64,000 nt of DNA from Lactobacillus sp. PV012 (GCF_014522325.1 NZ_CP041983.1:744001-808000), one strand, 5' to 3'; counted from the stretch's first letter, positions 1 through 9,086 are shown. The notes: generated by a model not told the origin, from the sequence alone. A program made the numbers and translations.

Positions 1-1
1 C

Positions 2-178
2 AAGCAAGTCTCTAATAATACTTATCTTATTCAATATGATGGAGAAGCTCGAGGGTTATATAAAGGTGAAAAAAATGCCCGAGTATTATTCAGAAAGAAT
101 GGCAGTATTTATCAACTTGGTGAGATACAAAATGGGAAAACATCCTGGGACTCACATGATTATTATAAAAGTAATTAA
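2..178 (+). CDS. C-terminal 58 residues of a truncated unknown protein
   Basis: An open frame runs from the window edge to TAA at 176-178. The visible tail is polar, ends SWDSHDYYKSN and has no recognisable motif. The next gene is a Ser-rich lipoprotein 37 nt downstream, so this is probably an extracellular protein of the same cluster (inference). The N-terminus lies outside the window and no family can be assigned. Confidence 0.55.
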   Translation, partial: KQVSNNTYLIQYDGEARGLYKGEKNARVLFRKNGSIYQLGEIQNGKTSWDSHDYYKSN

Positions 179-215
179 TTGGATAAATTGAAGAATTTAA
201 GAAAGAAGAACAATA

Positions 216-944
216 ATGACTAAAAAATTAATTTTACTTAGTAGTTTAGCATTAATAAGTTTAGGAGCAACAGCTTGTCAAAATAATCAACAAACTAGTA
301 GTACATCTTCTTCGCAATCATCTGTAAGTAGTAAAGCAAGTCTACCATCTGTGAATAAAACAAGTAATTCTTCAGTAGAGGAGTCGAATCAATCCTCAAA
401 TTCAGAGATAAGCCAAACTTCTTCAAGTGATCAAATGAGTTCCTCAAGCGCATCTTCAACTAGAAGCGAGCAATCCCAAGATACTAACAAAGAATCAGAA
501 ACTAACCTTCCAGGGGATGAAGGAGCTTTCCCTATTCCAAGTGAATATCAGGGAACTTGGTATGGATATGACAGTGAGGGAAAAGAAGAAAAGATTACTT
601 TTGAAGGATCAAAGATTATTACTGAGGAAGGCTCTACACAACTTCGTAAAGTAAATATAAAGAAGCTACCAGATATTCCAAGTGAAAAGCAGGCAGTCGC
701 CGCTAAGGATTATAGTCGGGCACTAATAGTTAGCGTTGATGGTATTCAATATATTAATGTTAGAGGTTATTTCCAAGGTGCAGGAGATGGTGGATATTAT
801 GGCGCTCATACTGAAAAAGGACAGCCAGTAATTGTCACTGCACATGGAGCTGGCGCTTGGGCAGATGGAGTATATTGGAAATCCCCAGAATTAGCTAAAC
901 AATATAAAGATGAAAAATTTGATGATTTAAATTATCAAGATTAG
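216..944 (+). CDS. putative lipoprotein with Ser-rich linker
   Basis: The 242-residue product starts with a lipoprotein-type signal (MTKK, hydrophobic core to about residue 20) and a plausible lipobox ending ATAC at residue 21. Residues 22-100 are a Ser/Thr/Gln-rich, low-complexity linker typical of lactobacillar lipoproteins that must cross the wall. The C-terminal 140 residues form a compact domain (YQGTWYGYDSEGKEEKITF, later GAGDGGYYG) of the kind found in small Lactobacillus surface lipoproteins; no catalytic motif is visible. It probably sits outside the membrane anchored through a diacylglyceryl Cys. It is followed by its own terminator at 962-1015. Function unknown. Confidence 0.75.
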   Translation: MTKKLILLSSLALISLGATACQNNQQTSSTSSSQSSVSSKASLPSVNKTSNSSVEESNQSSNSEISQTSSSDQMSSSSASSTRSEQSQDTNKESETNLPGDEGAFPIPSEYQGTWYGYDSEGKEEKITFEGSKIITEEGSTQLRKVNIKKLPDIPSEKQAVAAKDYSRALIVSVDGIQYINVRGYFQGAGDGGYYGAHTEKGQPVIVTAHGAGAWADGVYWKSPELAKQYKDEKFDDLNYQD

Positions 945-961
945 AAATTAAAAGTTAAAAC

Positions 962-1015
962 AAAAAGACTACATAATTACCTAACGAAAGTTAAATAGGT
1001 TATGTAGGCTTTTTG
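962..1015 (+). terminator. rho-independent terminator after the lipoprotein gene
   Basis: A long hairpin pairs AAAAAG, CTACATAA and ACCTA on the left with AGGT, TATGTAG and CTTTTT on the right, followed by TTTTTG. It separates the lipoprotein gene from the Rgg operon. Confidence 0.75.
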
Positions 1016-1052
1016 TTTGAATTTATTACAAATTTTCATATTGGAAGATATT

Positions 1053-1080
1053 TTGAAGGATTAAGTGTTTGTAGTAAAAT
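1053..1080 (+). promoter_or_regulatory. putative sigma-A promoter of the Rgg operon
   Basis: TTGAAG at 1053-1058 is spaced 16 bp from TAAAAT at 1075-1080. It lies about 50 nt upstream of the first Rgg start and behind the upstream terminator. This is a consensus match only. Confidence 0.45.
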
Positions 1081-1131
1081 AGGTATGTTTTTAGACTAGT
1101 TTCTAGCCTCATTGAAAAGGAGTAATTTTTA

Positions 1132-1989
1132 ATGGTAAAATTAGGAGCTGCACTAAAGAACATACGTCTTCAAGCAGGCATTACACAACAAGAAATGTGT
1201 GAAGGTGTATGTTCTGTATCAGCCTATTCTAAAATTGAAAGAGATATTCATAATATTGATATAGATACGCTTTGTGAAATTTTTGATAACAACCTTGGTG
1301 TAATAGATGTTGACAGCTTTTTAAAAATTATGTTAAGTGAAAATTCTAAATCTGAAGAATCAAGGTTACTAGAAAGTATTTCTCAGGCACTTGTTTTAAA
1401 AGATAAAGATAAGTTTGAGAAGATTAGAAAAGAAGCGATAAATAAAAATTTAAGCGAATTAATCAAAGAAGGATTAGCATATGCAGAAACGAGTTTTGGC
1501 ATAGCTAAAAAGTGGCCAGCCACTCCTGAAATTAAAAAAAGAATTCAAATTTTATATAGAGTAGAAAATTGGGGTGGAATAGCAGTATCGAATTTAAGAA
1601 CTTTGTTGCCATTTATGGATAGTAAGGAAAGAGTCTCTTTTATTAAATTAGTGCACCGTACTTTTAAAGGAGAAGATCTAGATAACGATTTTAGGACGGA
1701 ATTTTTATTTTTGCTGGTAGATTATTTGAAAATTTTACTAAATGATGAGGCTCCCAAGGAAGATTTCATTTTACCTTTTAACATAGTTGGAGAAATAGCT
1801 AGTCCTTTATACGATGAAGGTCATTTTGGATATAGTTTTATTGTTAAGAAAATTGAAGCTATTGTGACTGAAGATAAGGATCTATATCGAGATATCGTGG
1901 TAATCCAGAAAGCTATTAAGATGGTTCCAGAGGATGAATCTGAGTCGTTAGAAGACAATAAGTATTATCAAAAGAGGAATCTTAAATGA
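1132..1989 (+). CDS. Rgg/GadR/MutR-type transcriptional regulator (first of two)
   Basis: The 285-residue protein has an N-terminal XRE helix-turn-helix (about residues 5-60: LGAALKNIRLQAGITQQEMCEGVCSVSAYSKIERD) followed by a long helical C-terminal region. That is the architecture of Rgg regulators, which usually bind short peptide pheromones through TPR-like repeats (family knowledge). The ATG is preceded by AAAAGGAG. Its stop overlaps the ATG of the next, paralogous regulator (1986-1989, ATGA), so translation of the two is probably coupled. An oligopeptide-binding lipoprotein follows in the same operon, which fits a peptide-sensing role. I did not find an obvious small hydrophobic pheromone gene next to it, so the ligand is unknown. 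Confidence 0.85.
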   Translation: MVKLGAALKNIRLQAGITQQEMCEGVCSVSAYSKIERDIHNIDIDTLCEIFDNNLGVIDVDSFLKIMLSENSKSEESRLLESISQALVLKDKDKFEKIRKEAINKNLSELIKEGLAYAETSFGIAKKWPATPEIKKRIQILYRVENWGGIAVSNLRTLLPFMDSKERVSFIKLVHRTFKGEDLDNDFRTEFLFLLVDYLKILLNDEAPKEDFILPFNIVGEIASPLYDEGHFGYSFIVKKIEAIVTEDKDLYRDIVVIQKAIKMVPEDESESLEDNKYYQKRNLK

Positions 1990-2822
1990 AAATTTCAGAG
2001 TTATTAAAATTAATCCGCACCCTTACAGGAAAAACTCAAAAAGAATTTAGTGAAGGAATCATGACCGAATCTTATTATTCAAAGGTAGAGCGAGGTATTC
2101 ATCAGATTAATGCTGATAGCTTTTTTGAATTAATAAATAAAAACTACTCTGATCCAAAACTTGAAAGAAGTATTAGGCGGATTCTAGTTGCTGGTGAAAA
2201 TACAAAAAGATTAGAAAAAATAAGTAATGAATTATCAAAGACACTTTCTGATGAAGAACAAACAAGGCAGTATTACGAAAAATTATATAAGGAAGTAAAA
2301 GAGTTAAATGAAGAAGTACCGCACTCTGTGTACCTAAATTTACTTTCACTAATAGTGGCAGTTTTTCCTAACCTGTTAAATGAGCAAGAAAAAGAGTTAC
2401 TTCGAATTGATTTGAAAAAGATAAATTCTCCTACTTTAATAACATCTAGCATATTGCTAAGACTACAATATACTACTTCTCTTTATTCAACTGCGGAAAT
2501 AATAAAACTGATGAAAATTTTAGGTCAGTATATTATGAAGAATAAAAAAGATACTTATTTATATTTAAAATTTGCAGAGGTAGTTGTTATTGGTATCTTC
2601 CATGGACGTTATGAGAAAAATGAAGAACTGAGGGAAGAAGTGAAAAAAATGTTAGATTGTGTTTTAAAACTTGACCCTCATAATACGACATTTATTTATA
2701 TTAAGATTCATATATATTTATATGAAAAAGAAGTCTTAGGAGAACCTTATGCAAAAGTAAATGATGCCGTAAGTAGAGTTGTAGAAAATATTTTACCTAA
2801 TTATTCAGCAAAACAGGATTAA
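1986..2822 (+). CDS. Rgg/GadR/MutR-type transcriptional regulator (second of two)
   Basis: This 278-residue paralogue of the preceding gene has an N-terminal XRE helix-turn-helix (LLKLIRTLTGKTQKEFSEGIMTESYYSKVERG) and a helical C-terminal half. Its start overlaps the upstream stop by 4 nt and the weak Shine-Dalgarno AAGAGG lies inside the upstream gene. It ends 14 nt before the ATG of an OppA-like lipoprotein. Two different Rgg-type regulators translated together could form heteromers or respond to two peptides; that is inference. Regulators of this family typically act on neighbouring peptide, bacteriocin or stress genes. Confidence 0.85.
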   Translation: MKISELLKLIRTLTGKTQKEFSEGIMTESYYSKVERGIHQINADSFFELINKNYSDPKLERSIRRILVAGENTKRLEKISNELSKTLSDEEQTRQYYEKLYKEVKELNEEVPHSVYLNLLSLIVAVFPNLLNEQEKELLRIDLKKINSPTLITSSILLRLQYTTSLYSTAEIIKLMKILGQYIMKNKKDTYLYLKFAEVVVIGIFHGRYEKNEELREEVKKMLDCVLKLDPHNTTFIYIKIHIYLYEKEVLGEPYAKVNDAVSRVVENILPNYSAKQD

Positions 2823-2836
2823 AAGGAAGATAAGAA

Positions 2837-4453
2837 ATGAAGGTTAAACAAAAACTAGGAGTTGTAACACTTGTGGCAATAAGCTTATTAGCGGCGGGTT
2901 GTAGCAAGCAAAATAGTAAAGATGAAACAAAGAATTCAGAATTAAATTGGGCTACTACAGGAGAAATAACCACTTTAGATGCAAGTAAAGTTGCAGATAC
3001 TGCAAGTATGGGTGCATTGGTAAATATGGGTGAAGGTTTGTATCGAATTGATAAGACCGGAAAACCAAAGTTGGCATTAGCGGATAAGGTTACTGTTTCC
3101 AAAGATAAAAAGCACTATGATTTTTATTTAAGAAAGACCAAGTGGGCTAATAATGAAGATTTAACTGCAGAAGATTTTGTTACTACTTATCGCCGTATTA
3201 GTGATCCGAAAACTAAGTCTTCAAGTATGGGGTTAATGGGTCTTTTTAAAAATGGAAAGGATATTGTTCAAGGAAAAAAGAAGGTAACTAGTTTAGGAGT
3301 ATCAGCACCTTCTAAATATCACTTGCATTTTGATTTGCAAGTTCCTAATACAATGTTAAAAGAGTACTTAAGTTTACCTTCCTTTTATCCTCAAAATAGT
3401 CGTATTTTGAAAAAGGCTGGTTCACGTTATGGAACATCTTCAAAATATTTTGTGGCTAATGGACCATTTAAAATAAAAAAGTGGGATCCAAATCAAAAAA
3501 ATTGGGTTTTAATTAAAAATGAAAATTATTGGGATAAAAAGCATGTGTATTTAAAAAAGATTAATGTTCAGTCTAATGCAAGTACGATCACTAGTTATAA
3601 TCTTTATCAAGCTGGTAAAAGTGATAATACCTTTCTAGATAGTAGCCAAATTGCAGCTAATGAGAAAAAGAAAGAATTTCATGATTTTCCGACTTATGCT
3701 ATTACTAGAATGGATTTTAATTTCAAGAATAAAGCTTTAAAAAATTTAAAAATTCGTCAGGCTATTGCTGCAGCAATCAATCGACATGAACTTTTGAAGT
3801 CACTTCATAGTACCTCAAAACCTTTGCTGGGTCTTATTCCAGAAAACTACAATAAAAATCCTAAAACTGGCACTCCTTTAGAAAAAGATGCTTATGTGAA
3901 AGAAGCTGTAACCTATAATTTACAAAGGGCAAAGCAACTTTGGAGTGCTGGAAAGAAGGAAGAAAATCTTAAAAATCTTGAACTTACTGTTTTATCAGAT
4001 GACAGTTCTTCAGGCGAAGAAACCGCTGAGTATATTCAAAGTAATCTCTCAGAATTGCCAGGATTAACTGTGAAAGTTCGTCATGTTCCTTTGACACAGC
4101 AATTAGCACTAACGGCTGCTAAAAATTATGATCTAAATATTTATTCTACTTCTACACAAATTCCTAGTGCGATTGATCTCTTAAATAATTTCAAAAGTAC
4201 AACGCCACAAAGTCCGGGCTGGGATAATAAAGAATATGATAGTTTATTAACAGATGCAATCAACAAAAATGGTGCTGATCCAATAAAACAGTATCAAGAT
4301 TATGTTAAGGCAGAAAAACTTTTGATGAAGCAACAAGTAACAATTCCATTATTTGAAATTAACAATTCAGTATTAATTAAATCTAAGGTAAAAGGTTACA
4401 TTTTTATGCCAAATTACCTAGAGTTTGATTTTAAGTCGGTTTATGTAAATTAA
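2837..4453 (+). CDS. oligopeptide ABC transporter substrate-binding lipoprotein (OppA family)
   Basis: The 538-residue protein has a lipoprotein signal with lipobox LAAGC (Cys about 22) and the body of a SBP_bac_5 protein: ELNWATTGEITTLDASKVAD near the N-terminus, LTAEDFVTTYRRISDP, NGPFKIKKWDPNQKNWVLIKNENYWDK and KNLKIRQAIAAAINR. Such proteins capture peptides outside the membrane and hand them to an Opp permease. No permease or ATPase genes are adjacent, so it is an orphan receptor that must use a transporter encoded elsewhere. Its place directly behind two Rgg-type regulators suggests uptake of signalling peptides (inference). The Shine-Dalgarno AAAGGAAG lies just before the ATG. Confidence 0.9.
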   Translation: MKVKQKLGVVTLVAISLLAAGCSKQNSKDETKNSELNWATTGEITTLDASKVADTASMGALVNMGEGLYRIDKTGKPKLALADKVTVSKDKKHYDFYLRKTKWANNEDLTAEDFVTTYRRISDPKTKSSSMGLMGLFKNGKDIVQGKKKVTSLGVSAPSKYHLHFDLQVPNTMLKEYLSLPSFYPQNSRILKKAGSRYGTSSKYFVANGPFKIKKWDPNQKNWVLIKNENYWDKKHVYLKKINVQSNASTITSYNLYQAGKSDNTFLDSSQIAANEKKKEFHDFPTYAITRMDFNFKNKALKNLKIRQAIAAAINRHELLKSLHSTSKPLLGLIPENYNKNPKTGTPLEKDAYVKEAVTYNLQRAKQLWSAGKKEENLKNLELTVLSDDSSSGEETAEYIQSNLSELPGLTVKVRHVPLTQQLALTAAKNYDLNIYSTSTQIPSAIDLLNNFKSTTPQSPGWDNKEYDSLLTDAINKNGADPIKQYQDYVKAEKLLMKQQVTIPLFEINNSVLIKSKVKGYIFMPNYLEFDFKSVYVN

Positions 4454-4486
4454 TATTTAAAAAGTAAATTATTTTTGGAGGATAAG

Positions 4487-5263
4487 ATGAAATTTTGCCC
4501 AAATTGTGGAAACAAAGTTAAGCCAGAGGATAATGTTTGTAGTAATTGTGGTTATCGCCTTAAGCAAAAAAGTAATCAGGCATCTCAGCCAAATTCAGAT
4601 TCTTATCCAGCACCAGCAACTCGTACTGAAATTTCAAGACAGTCTCCCTCAAAAAAGAAGCATACTGCCTATAAGGTTTTCATTACTTTAGGCATCCTTG
4701 CAGTATTAGGAGAAGGAGGATACATTGCTTATCAGCATTTTAATCAATCTTCTACTTCGCAAATTGAGTCTTCTGCCAATTCTACAAATTCAAGCAGTTC
4801 AGTTACTAAAACTAGTAGTGGAAAAAGTAGCCAAGAGAGTACAACAACTAGTCAAAGTTCAGGTTATTGGAATTCAGAAAAGGAAGCAAAATTTGAAAGC
4901 TTTTTTGCTGATTGGGCTGCAGGGATGAACCAGAATTATACAAAGTACACAGGTGGTCAATTGCGTACAGATTCTGGTAGTGAATTTCCTAAAATGTTTG
5001 ATCGTTTTGATGTAAATGATGAACCGGTTTCAATTGGAATGAGTGAAAATGGGGAAGGAAATAATGATTATAATGTGGTAGCAATGTATAATTATAATAA
5101 ACCTGGCGCTCCTGGCACACTTCATATTACCTACTTTTTTGCTTTTCATAATGGTAATCCAGTGGTCTTAGTAGATCAAAGCACGAATGGGGACCGCATA
5201 AAGGCAACAGAGACAGAAAATAAGAAATTAAGTGAGGGCTTTGTTCGAATTGCAAATGAATAA
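4487..5263 (+). CDS. zinc-ribbon membrane protein with C-terminal DUF4767-like domain
   Basis: I start at the ATG at 4487, which has GGAGG at 4477-4481; the TTG at 4475 overlaps that site. The 258-residue protein opens with a zinc ribbon (CPNCG, then CSNCGYRLK), has one membrane segment around residues 60-82 (VFITLGILAVLGEGGYIAY), a Ser/Thr-rich linker, and an extracellular domain beginning YWNSEKEAKFESFFADW that resembles DUF4767. The ribbon is cytoplasmic and the C-terminal domain outside. It is the last gene of the Rgg-OppA operon. Function unknown; the topology would suit a sensor or a membrane-anchored surface factor. Confidence 0.8.
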   Translation: MKFCPNCGNKVKPEDNVCSNCGYRLKQKSNQASQPNSDSYPAPATRTEISRQSPSKKKHTAYKVFITLGILAVLGEGGYIAYQHFNQSSTSQIESSANSTNSSSSVTKTSSGKSSQESTTTSQSSGYWNSEKEAKFESFFADWAAGMNQNYTKYTGGQLRTDSGSEFPKMFDRFDVNDEPVSIGMSENGEGNNDYNVVAMYNYNKPGAPGTLHITYFFAFHNGNPVVLVDQSTNGDRIKATETENKKLSEGFVRIANE

Positions 5264-5291
5264 GTGATAGGTAGTATTCACTAAAGAATGT

Positions 5292-5330
5292 AAAAAAAGC
5301 GATCGTTTTTTAGAAACGATCGCTTTTTTA
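5292..5330. terminator. bidirectional terminator between convergent genes
   Basis: A hairpin GCGATCGTTT/AAACGATCGC is flanked by seven A on the left and six T on the right, so it can terminate both the Rgg operon (plus) and the SLAP gene (minus). Confidence 0.85.
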
Positions 5331-5340
5331 TTAAGTTAAA

Positions 5341-6189
5341 TTACTTAGTTGCTTTTTTAGCTTTAGTATCAGCTTTAACAGTTTTTGAAGCTTTTACAGC
5401 TTTTTTAGTAGTAGCTTTCTTAGTATCTTTAGCAGCTACCTTTTTGCTATCTTTGGTAGCTTTCTTAGTATCTTTAGTAGTTAACTTTTTGCTATCCTTG
5501 GCAGCTTTTTTAGTGTCTTTAGTTGCTACTTTCTTAGTATCTTTGGTAGTTTTCTTAGTTACCTTAGTAGTCTTTTTAGTAGCTTTCTTTGAAGTTTCCT
5601 TCTTAGCAGTTTTCTTTGAAGTTGCTTTAGCATCTTCAACCTTAACATTAGCTAATTTAACGTATTGGTCTTTAGCAATTTTAACGTATTTCTTACCCTT
5701 GATAGTCTTTTCTTCAAGTTTGGCAACTTCACGCTTAGTGTTTTTCTTAATTACGCCACTCTTAGCAACACGCTTACCCTTAGCATTGTAAATAAATGCA
5801 TTGTGCTTGAATACTAAAGTCTTCTTAGTAGACTTCTTCTTATCTGCTTTCTTAGTGTCATCCTTTTTAGCATCACTTGCAGCGCTTGAAGCTTGGCTTG
5901 CACTTGATGAAGCAGCACTAGCTGCTGAAGAAGTTGCAGAACTTGCAACACTAGAATCAGCAGAGCTAGTTGCAGCACTTGCTACTGAAGATGAAGCAGA
6001 ACTTGCAGCTGAAACATCTGCGCTACTTGCAGCGCTAGAAGCAGCAGAAGAATCTGTAGCACTACTAGTTGCTACAACAGCAGCAGAGTCTGCATCTGCA
6101 GCTTTAGCATTAACTCCACCAGCAACTGCAGGTGCTAATGCAAGAACAGTTCCTAAAACAGTTGCAGAATACTTAATAGATTTTTTCAT
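5341..6189 (-). CDS. secreted SLAP-domain protein with Ala/Ser spacer and Lys/Thr-rich tail
   Basis: I choose the ATG at 6189 because GGAG lies 9 nt before it; the upstream in-frame ATG at 6204 overlaps that site. The 282-residue protein has a signal peptide (KKSIKYSATVLGTVLALAP, cleavage near VNAKAADAD), a roughly 75-residue Ala/Ser repeat, one S-layer-protein-associated (SLAP) module (HNAFIYNAKGKRVAKSGVI to YVKLANVKV) and a very basic tail of about 80 residues built from repeats such as DTKKATKDSKK. SLAP modules attach proteins non-covalently to the wall in the L. acidophilus group. The basic tail could bind teichoic acids or nucleic acid (inference). The divergent gene at 6380 shares the SLAP module. 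Confidence 0.85.
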   Translation of the reverse strand: MKKSIKYSATVLGTVLALAPAVAGGVNAKAADADSAAVVATSSATDSSAASSAASSADVSAASSASSSVASAATSSADSSVASSATSSAASAASSSASQASSAASDAKKDDTKKADKKKSTKKTLVFKHNAFIYNAKGKRVAKSGVIKKNTKREVAKLEEKTIKGKKYVKIAKDQYVKLANVKVEDAKATSKKTAKKETSKKATKKTTKVTKKTTKDTKKVATKDTKKAAKDSKKLTTKDTKKATKDSKKVAAKDTKKATTKKAVKASKTVKADTKAKKATK

Positions 6190-6379
6190 GATATCTTTCT
6201 CCATTCAAAATAATTTTTCTATCAATAATAATATCTTACACATTAAGATTTGCAATTAGTTCCTAATATCTAAAGACTTTCTTAAACTTTTTGTAATATC
6301 GGCAGATTTTTGAGGAAATATTTTGCAACACTTAATTAATGAGACAGTGTATAATTGAAGAAAGATAAAGGAGAGAAAA

Positions 6380-7273
6380 ATGAAGAACAAATTTATATTA
6401 TTGACCGGTGTTACCTTATTAGGTTTGAGTTTGGCGTCTTCGGTAAATGCTGCCAGTATTAATACTAATTTAATTCATAATAGTTATGTTTATTCAGGTA
6501 GTGGAAAACGTCTTAATAAAAAGACATTAAAGAAAAATAGTATCATTAAAGTCCTAGATACCAAAACAATTAAGAATAAAAAATACGTTAAGATTGCTAA
6601 AGACCAATACGTTAAAGCTACTAATGTAGCAATGCCAATTAAAAGAACTTTAACCCATAATGCTTATATTTATAACGATAAAGGTAAGCGTGTTAAGAAA
6701 GTAGTTTTAAAGAAAAATAGTAAAGTGACTACTTTTGAAACGGTAACAATTAATAAGAAAAAATTTTATCGTATTGGGAAAGATCAATATGTTAAAGTAG
6801 GAAACTTTAAGCCAACAAAAATTTTATCTTCAGATAATAAGATTGAGAAAACTCTTAAACAGACTGCTGCTTTGTACGATGAAGAAGGAAATGTAATTAA
6901 AGGTGATTATGTTCAAGAAGGTACTACTTTAGAGATAAAAGGTACTAAAACTATCGATGGTGAAAGATACTATCAAACGGCTGGGGGTTATATTAAGGCT
7001 GCAATGTTTGAGGATAAAGGAGTAGATTCAACTAAATTATCAACAAGCGTTAATTTTGAAAAGTTGAGTAATACAATTTCTTCAACTAGCTTAACTACTA
7101 CTCAATTGCAAGAAAAATATCATAAAGCTGATGAAAAAGTTCGTCGTGATTATGATGAAGCACTTGCTACAGCTAAAAAAGTATTAGCAGACAAAAATGC
7201 AAGTACTCAGGACCTCACAATTGCAAACAATGATCTACAAGTAGCTTTTAATGCAATAAATGGAGAACAATAA
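6380..7273 (+). CDS. secreted protein with tandem SLAP modules
   Basis: The 297-residue product has a signal peptide (KNKFILLTGVTLLGLSLASS, cleavage near VNAA) and two clear SLAP repeats (HNSYVYSGSGKRLNKKTLKK to DQYVKATNVAM, and HNAYIYNDKGKRVKKVVLKK to DQYVKVGNF), plus a third diverged copy (TAALYDEEGNVIKGDYVQEG). The last 70 residues are charged and helical (LQEKYHKADEKVRRDYDEAL). The Shine-Dalgarno AAAGGAGAG precedes the ATG. It is divergent from the other SLAP protein, and both repeats match that protein closely, so the two probably arose by duplication. It is expected to be wall-bound; no enzymatic domain is visible. Confidence 0.85.
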   Translation: MKNKFILLTGVTLLGLSLASSVNAASINTNLIHNSYVYSGSGKRLNKKTLKKNSIIKVLDTKTIKNKKYVKIAKDQYVKATNVAMPIKRTLTHNAYIYNDKGKRVKKVVLKKNSKVTTFETVTINKKKFYRIGKDQYVKVGNFKPTKILSSDNKIEKTLKQTAALYDEEGNVIKGDYVQEGTTLEIKGTKTIDGERYYQTAGGYIKAAMFEDKGVDSTKLSTSVNFEKLSNTISSTSLTTTQLQEKYHKADEKVRRDYDEALATAKKVLADKNASTQDLTIANNDLQVAFNAINGEQ

Positions 7274-7301
7274 AAATATCCTTGAAAAAGGATATTTTTT
7301 T
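7272..7301 (+). terminator. terminator after the tandem-SLAP gene
   Basis: Hairpin AAAAATATCCTT/AAGGATATTTTT with a four-base loop and seven T. Confidence 0.85.
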
Positions 7302-7382
7302 GTTGCTAAGCAATTATATTTTTAAAATCTAGCTTTATCATTTAAAATAAGAGGGAGTATAAAAGAATAGAGGTGCCTAATT

Positions 7383-9068
7383 ATGGAAAAGAAAATATAT
7401 GGAGCAGATATTATCATAGATAGCTTAAAAAAACATAATATTGATCTTGTTTTTGGTATTCCTGGAGCAAAGATTGATCGTTTATTTGAAGCTTTAGATG
7501 GGAAAGATAGTGCAGACTCCCCTCAATTAATAGTAACTAGACATGAACAAAATGCAGTTTTTATGGCTCAAGCCTATGGGCGCTTAACTGGTAAAACAGG
7601 AGTAGCTATTGCAACCTCTGGTCCGGGAGTAGGAAACTTGACTACTGGATTGATGACTGCTGATGCAGAGGGAGATCCAGTTTTAGCCATTGGGGGCCAA
7701 GTACAAAGAAAAGATTTGTATCGTGCAACTCACCAATCGACTCCTGCAAAGCAATTAATGGCTCCAATTACACAATTTAGTGCAGAAATTCAAGATCCCA
7801 ATAATATTTCTGAAACAATGGCCAACGCAATCGAAGCAACGCAAAATGCACCTAAAGGAGCAGCTTTTGTTAGTTTGCCACAAGACATTGACGATGCAAT
7901 TATTACGGAAAAGCCTCTTCCTGTCTATCCTTATCCTAAAATGGGACCAGCAGATCCAGCAGATTTGAAGAAGGTTGTTGAATTAATTAAGGAAAGTAAA
8001 TTGCCAGTTATTTTAGTGGGGCAAAGAGCTGGAGATGAATCTTCAACAAGGGCGTTGCGTAAACTATTAGATAAGTTTCCTTTTCCTGTCGTAGAAACTT
8101 ACCAAGCAGCTGGAGTTATTTCAAGAAAGTTAGAAAAAGATTCTTACTTTGGTCGTGTAGGATTATTTAGAAACCAAGTAGGAGATCGGCTTTTAGCAAA
8201 AAGTGACCTAGTATTGGCAATTGGGTATGATGCAATTGAGTATGAGCCTCGCAATTGGAATAAAGAAGGAAACTTACGAATTATTAATTTGGATAGTGTT
8301 CCGGCTCAAATTGATAATAACTATACACCAATGATGCAATTAGTTGGGAATATCACTACCAGTTTAAAACAATTAACTGATCTTTTCTGTGATGAGTGTT
8401 ACTCATATCCAGATAGTAGTAAGAAGCTGTTAGCTGATTTCAAAGCAGAACTTGATAGAGAAATTGAAGTTCCGAAGCAGACCAAGCCGACAAAGTCCCA
8501 TCCCTTAGCAATTGTTAAGGCCATTCAAAATAATGTTAATGATGATACTCATGTAGCTTTAGATGTAGGTTCACATTATATTTGGATGGCGCGTTACTTT
8601 AGAGCTTATCAACCAAGACATTTATTAATTTCAAATGGAATGCAGACTTTAGGAGTAGGTTTGCCATGGGCAATTGTCGCTGCTTTACTTTATCCAGAAA
8701 GAAAGGCAGTTGCGGTTTGTGGAGATGGGGGCTTTATGTTTTCAGCCGCCGAGTTGTCAACTGCAGTTGAACATAATTTGAACTTGGTAACTATTGTTTG
8801 GAATGATGGCGGGCACTATGACATGGTTAAATTCCAAGAAGAATTGAAATATCCACAAGCTGCAGGAGTAAACTTTGGTGAAGTAGATATTGTAAAATTT
8901 GCAGAAAGTTTTGGAGCAACAGGGATGCGAGTTAATAAGCCGGAAGAACTAAATGAGGTTTTAAAGCAGGCTTTTTCTACAAAGGGTCCTGTAGTAGTTG
9001 ATGTTCCAGTTGACTACTCCCATAATAAAGAATTAGCGAAAAACTTGATTGATTCTCAATTAGGATAG
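7383..9068 (+). CDS. alsS: acetolactate synthase, catabolic (AlsS)
   Basis: This 561-residue ThDP enzyme condenses two pyruvates to 2-acetolactate plus CO2 in the cytoplasm. Visible hallmarks are the N-terminal GIPGAKIDRLFEAL, the catalytic Glu in VTRHEQNAVFMAQAYGRLTGK, the SGPGVGNLTTGL loop and the ThDP/Mg motif GDGGFMFSAAELSTAVEHNLN...WNDGG. No small regulatory subunit is nearby and alsD follows after 18 nt, so it serves acetoin formation (pyruvate overflow and acid tolerance) rather than valine synthesis. The Shine-Dalgarno is GAGGTG. Confidence 0.95.
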   Translation: MEKKIYGADIIIDSLKKHNIDLVFGIPGAKIDRLFEALDGKDSADSPQLIVTRHEQNAVFMAQAYGRLTGKTGVAIATSGPGVGNLTTGLMTADAEGDPVLAIGGQVQRKDLYRATHQSTPAKQLMAPITQFSAEIQDPNNISETMANAIEATQNAPKGAAFVSLPQDIDDAIITEKPLPVYPYPKMGPADPADLKKVVELIKESKLPVILVGQRAGDESSTRALRKLLDKFPFPVVETYQAAGVISRKLEKDSYFGRVGLFRNQVGDRLLAKSDLVLAIGYDAIEYEPRNWNKEGNLRIINLDSVPAQIDNNYTPMMQLVGNITTSLKQLTDLFCDECYSYPDSSKKLLADFKAELDREIEVPKQTKPTKSHPLAIVKAIQNNVNDDTHVALDVGSHYIWMARYFRAYQPRHLLISNGMQTLGVGLPWAIVAALLYPERKAVAVCGDGGFMFSAAELSTAVEHNLNLVTIVWNDGGHYDMVKFQEELKYPQAAGVNFGEVDIVKFAESFGATGMRVNKPEELNEVLKQAFSTKGPVVVDVPVDYSHNKELAKNLIDSQLG

Positions 9069-9086
9069 TAAAAAAGGAAGTTAACA

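Noticed and set aside
2797-3102. Minus-strand open frame over the start of the OppA gene
   Set aside because: Shadow of a clear lipoprotein gene; no start signals or family resemblance.
5444-6259. Long plus-strand open frames opposite the SLAP gene
   Set aside because: They mirror the Ala/Ser and Lys/Thr repeats of the real minus-strand gene and have no ribosome-binding site.
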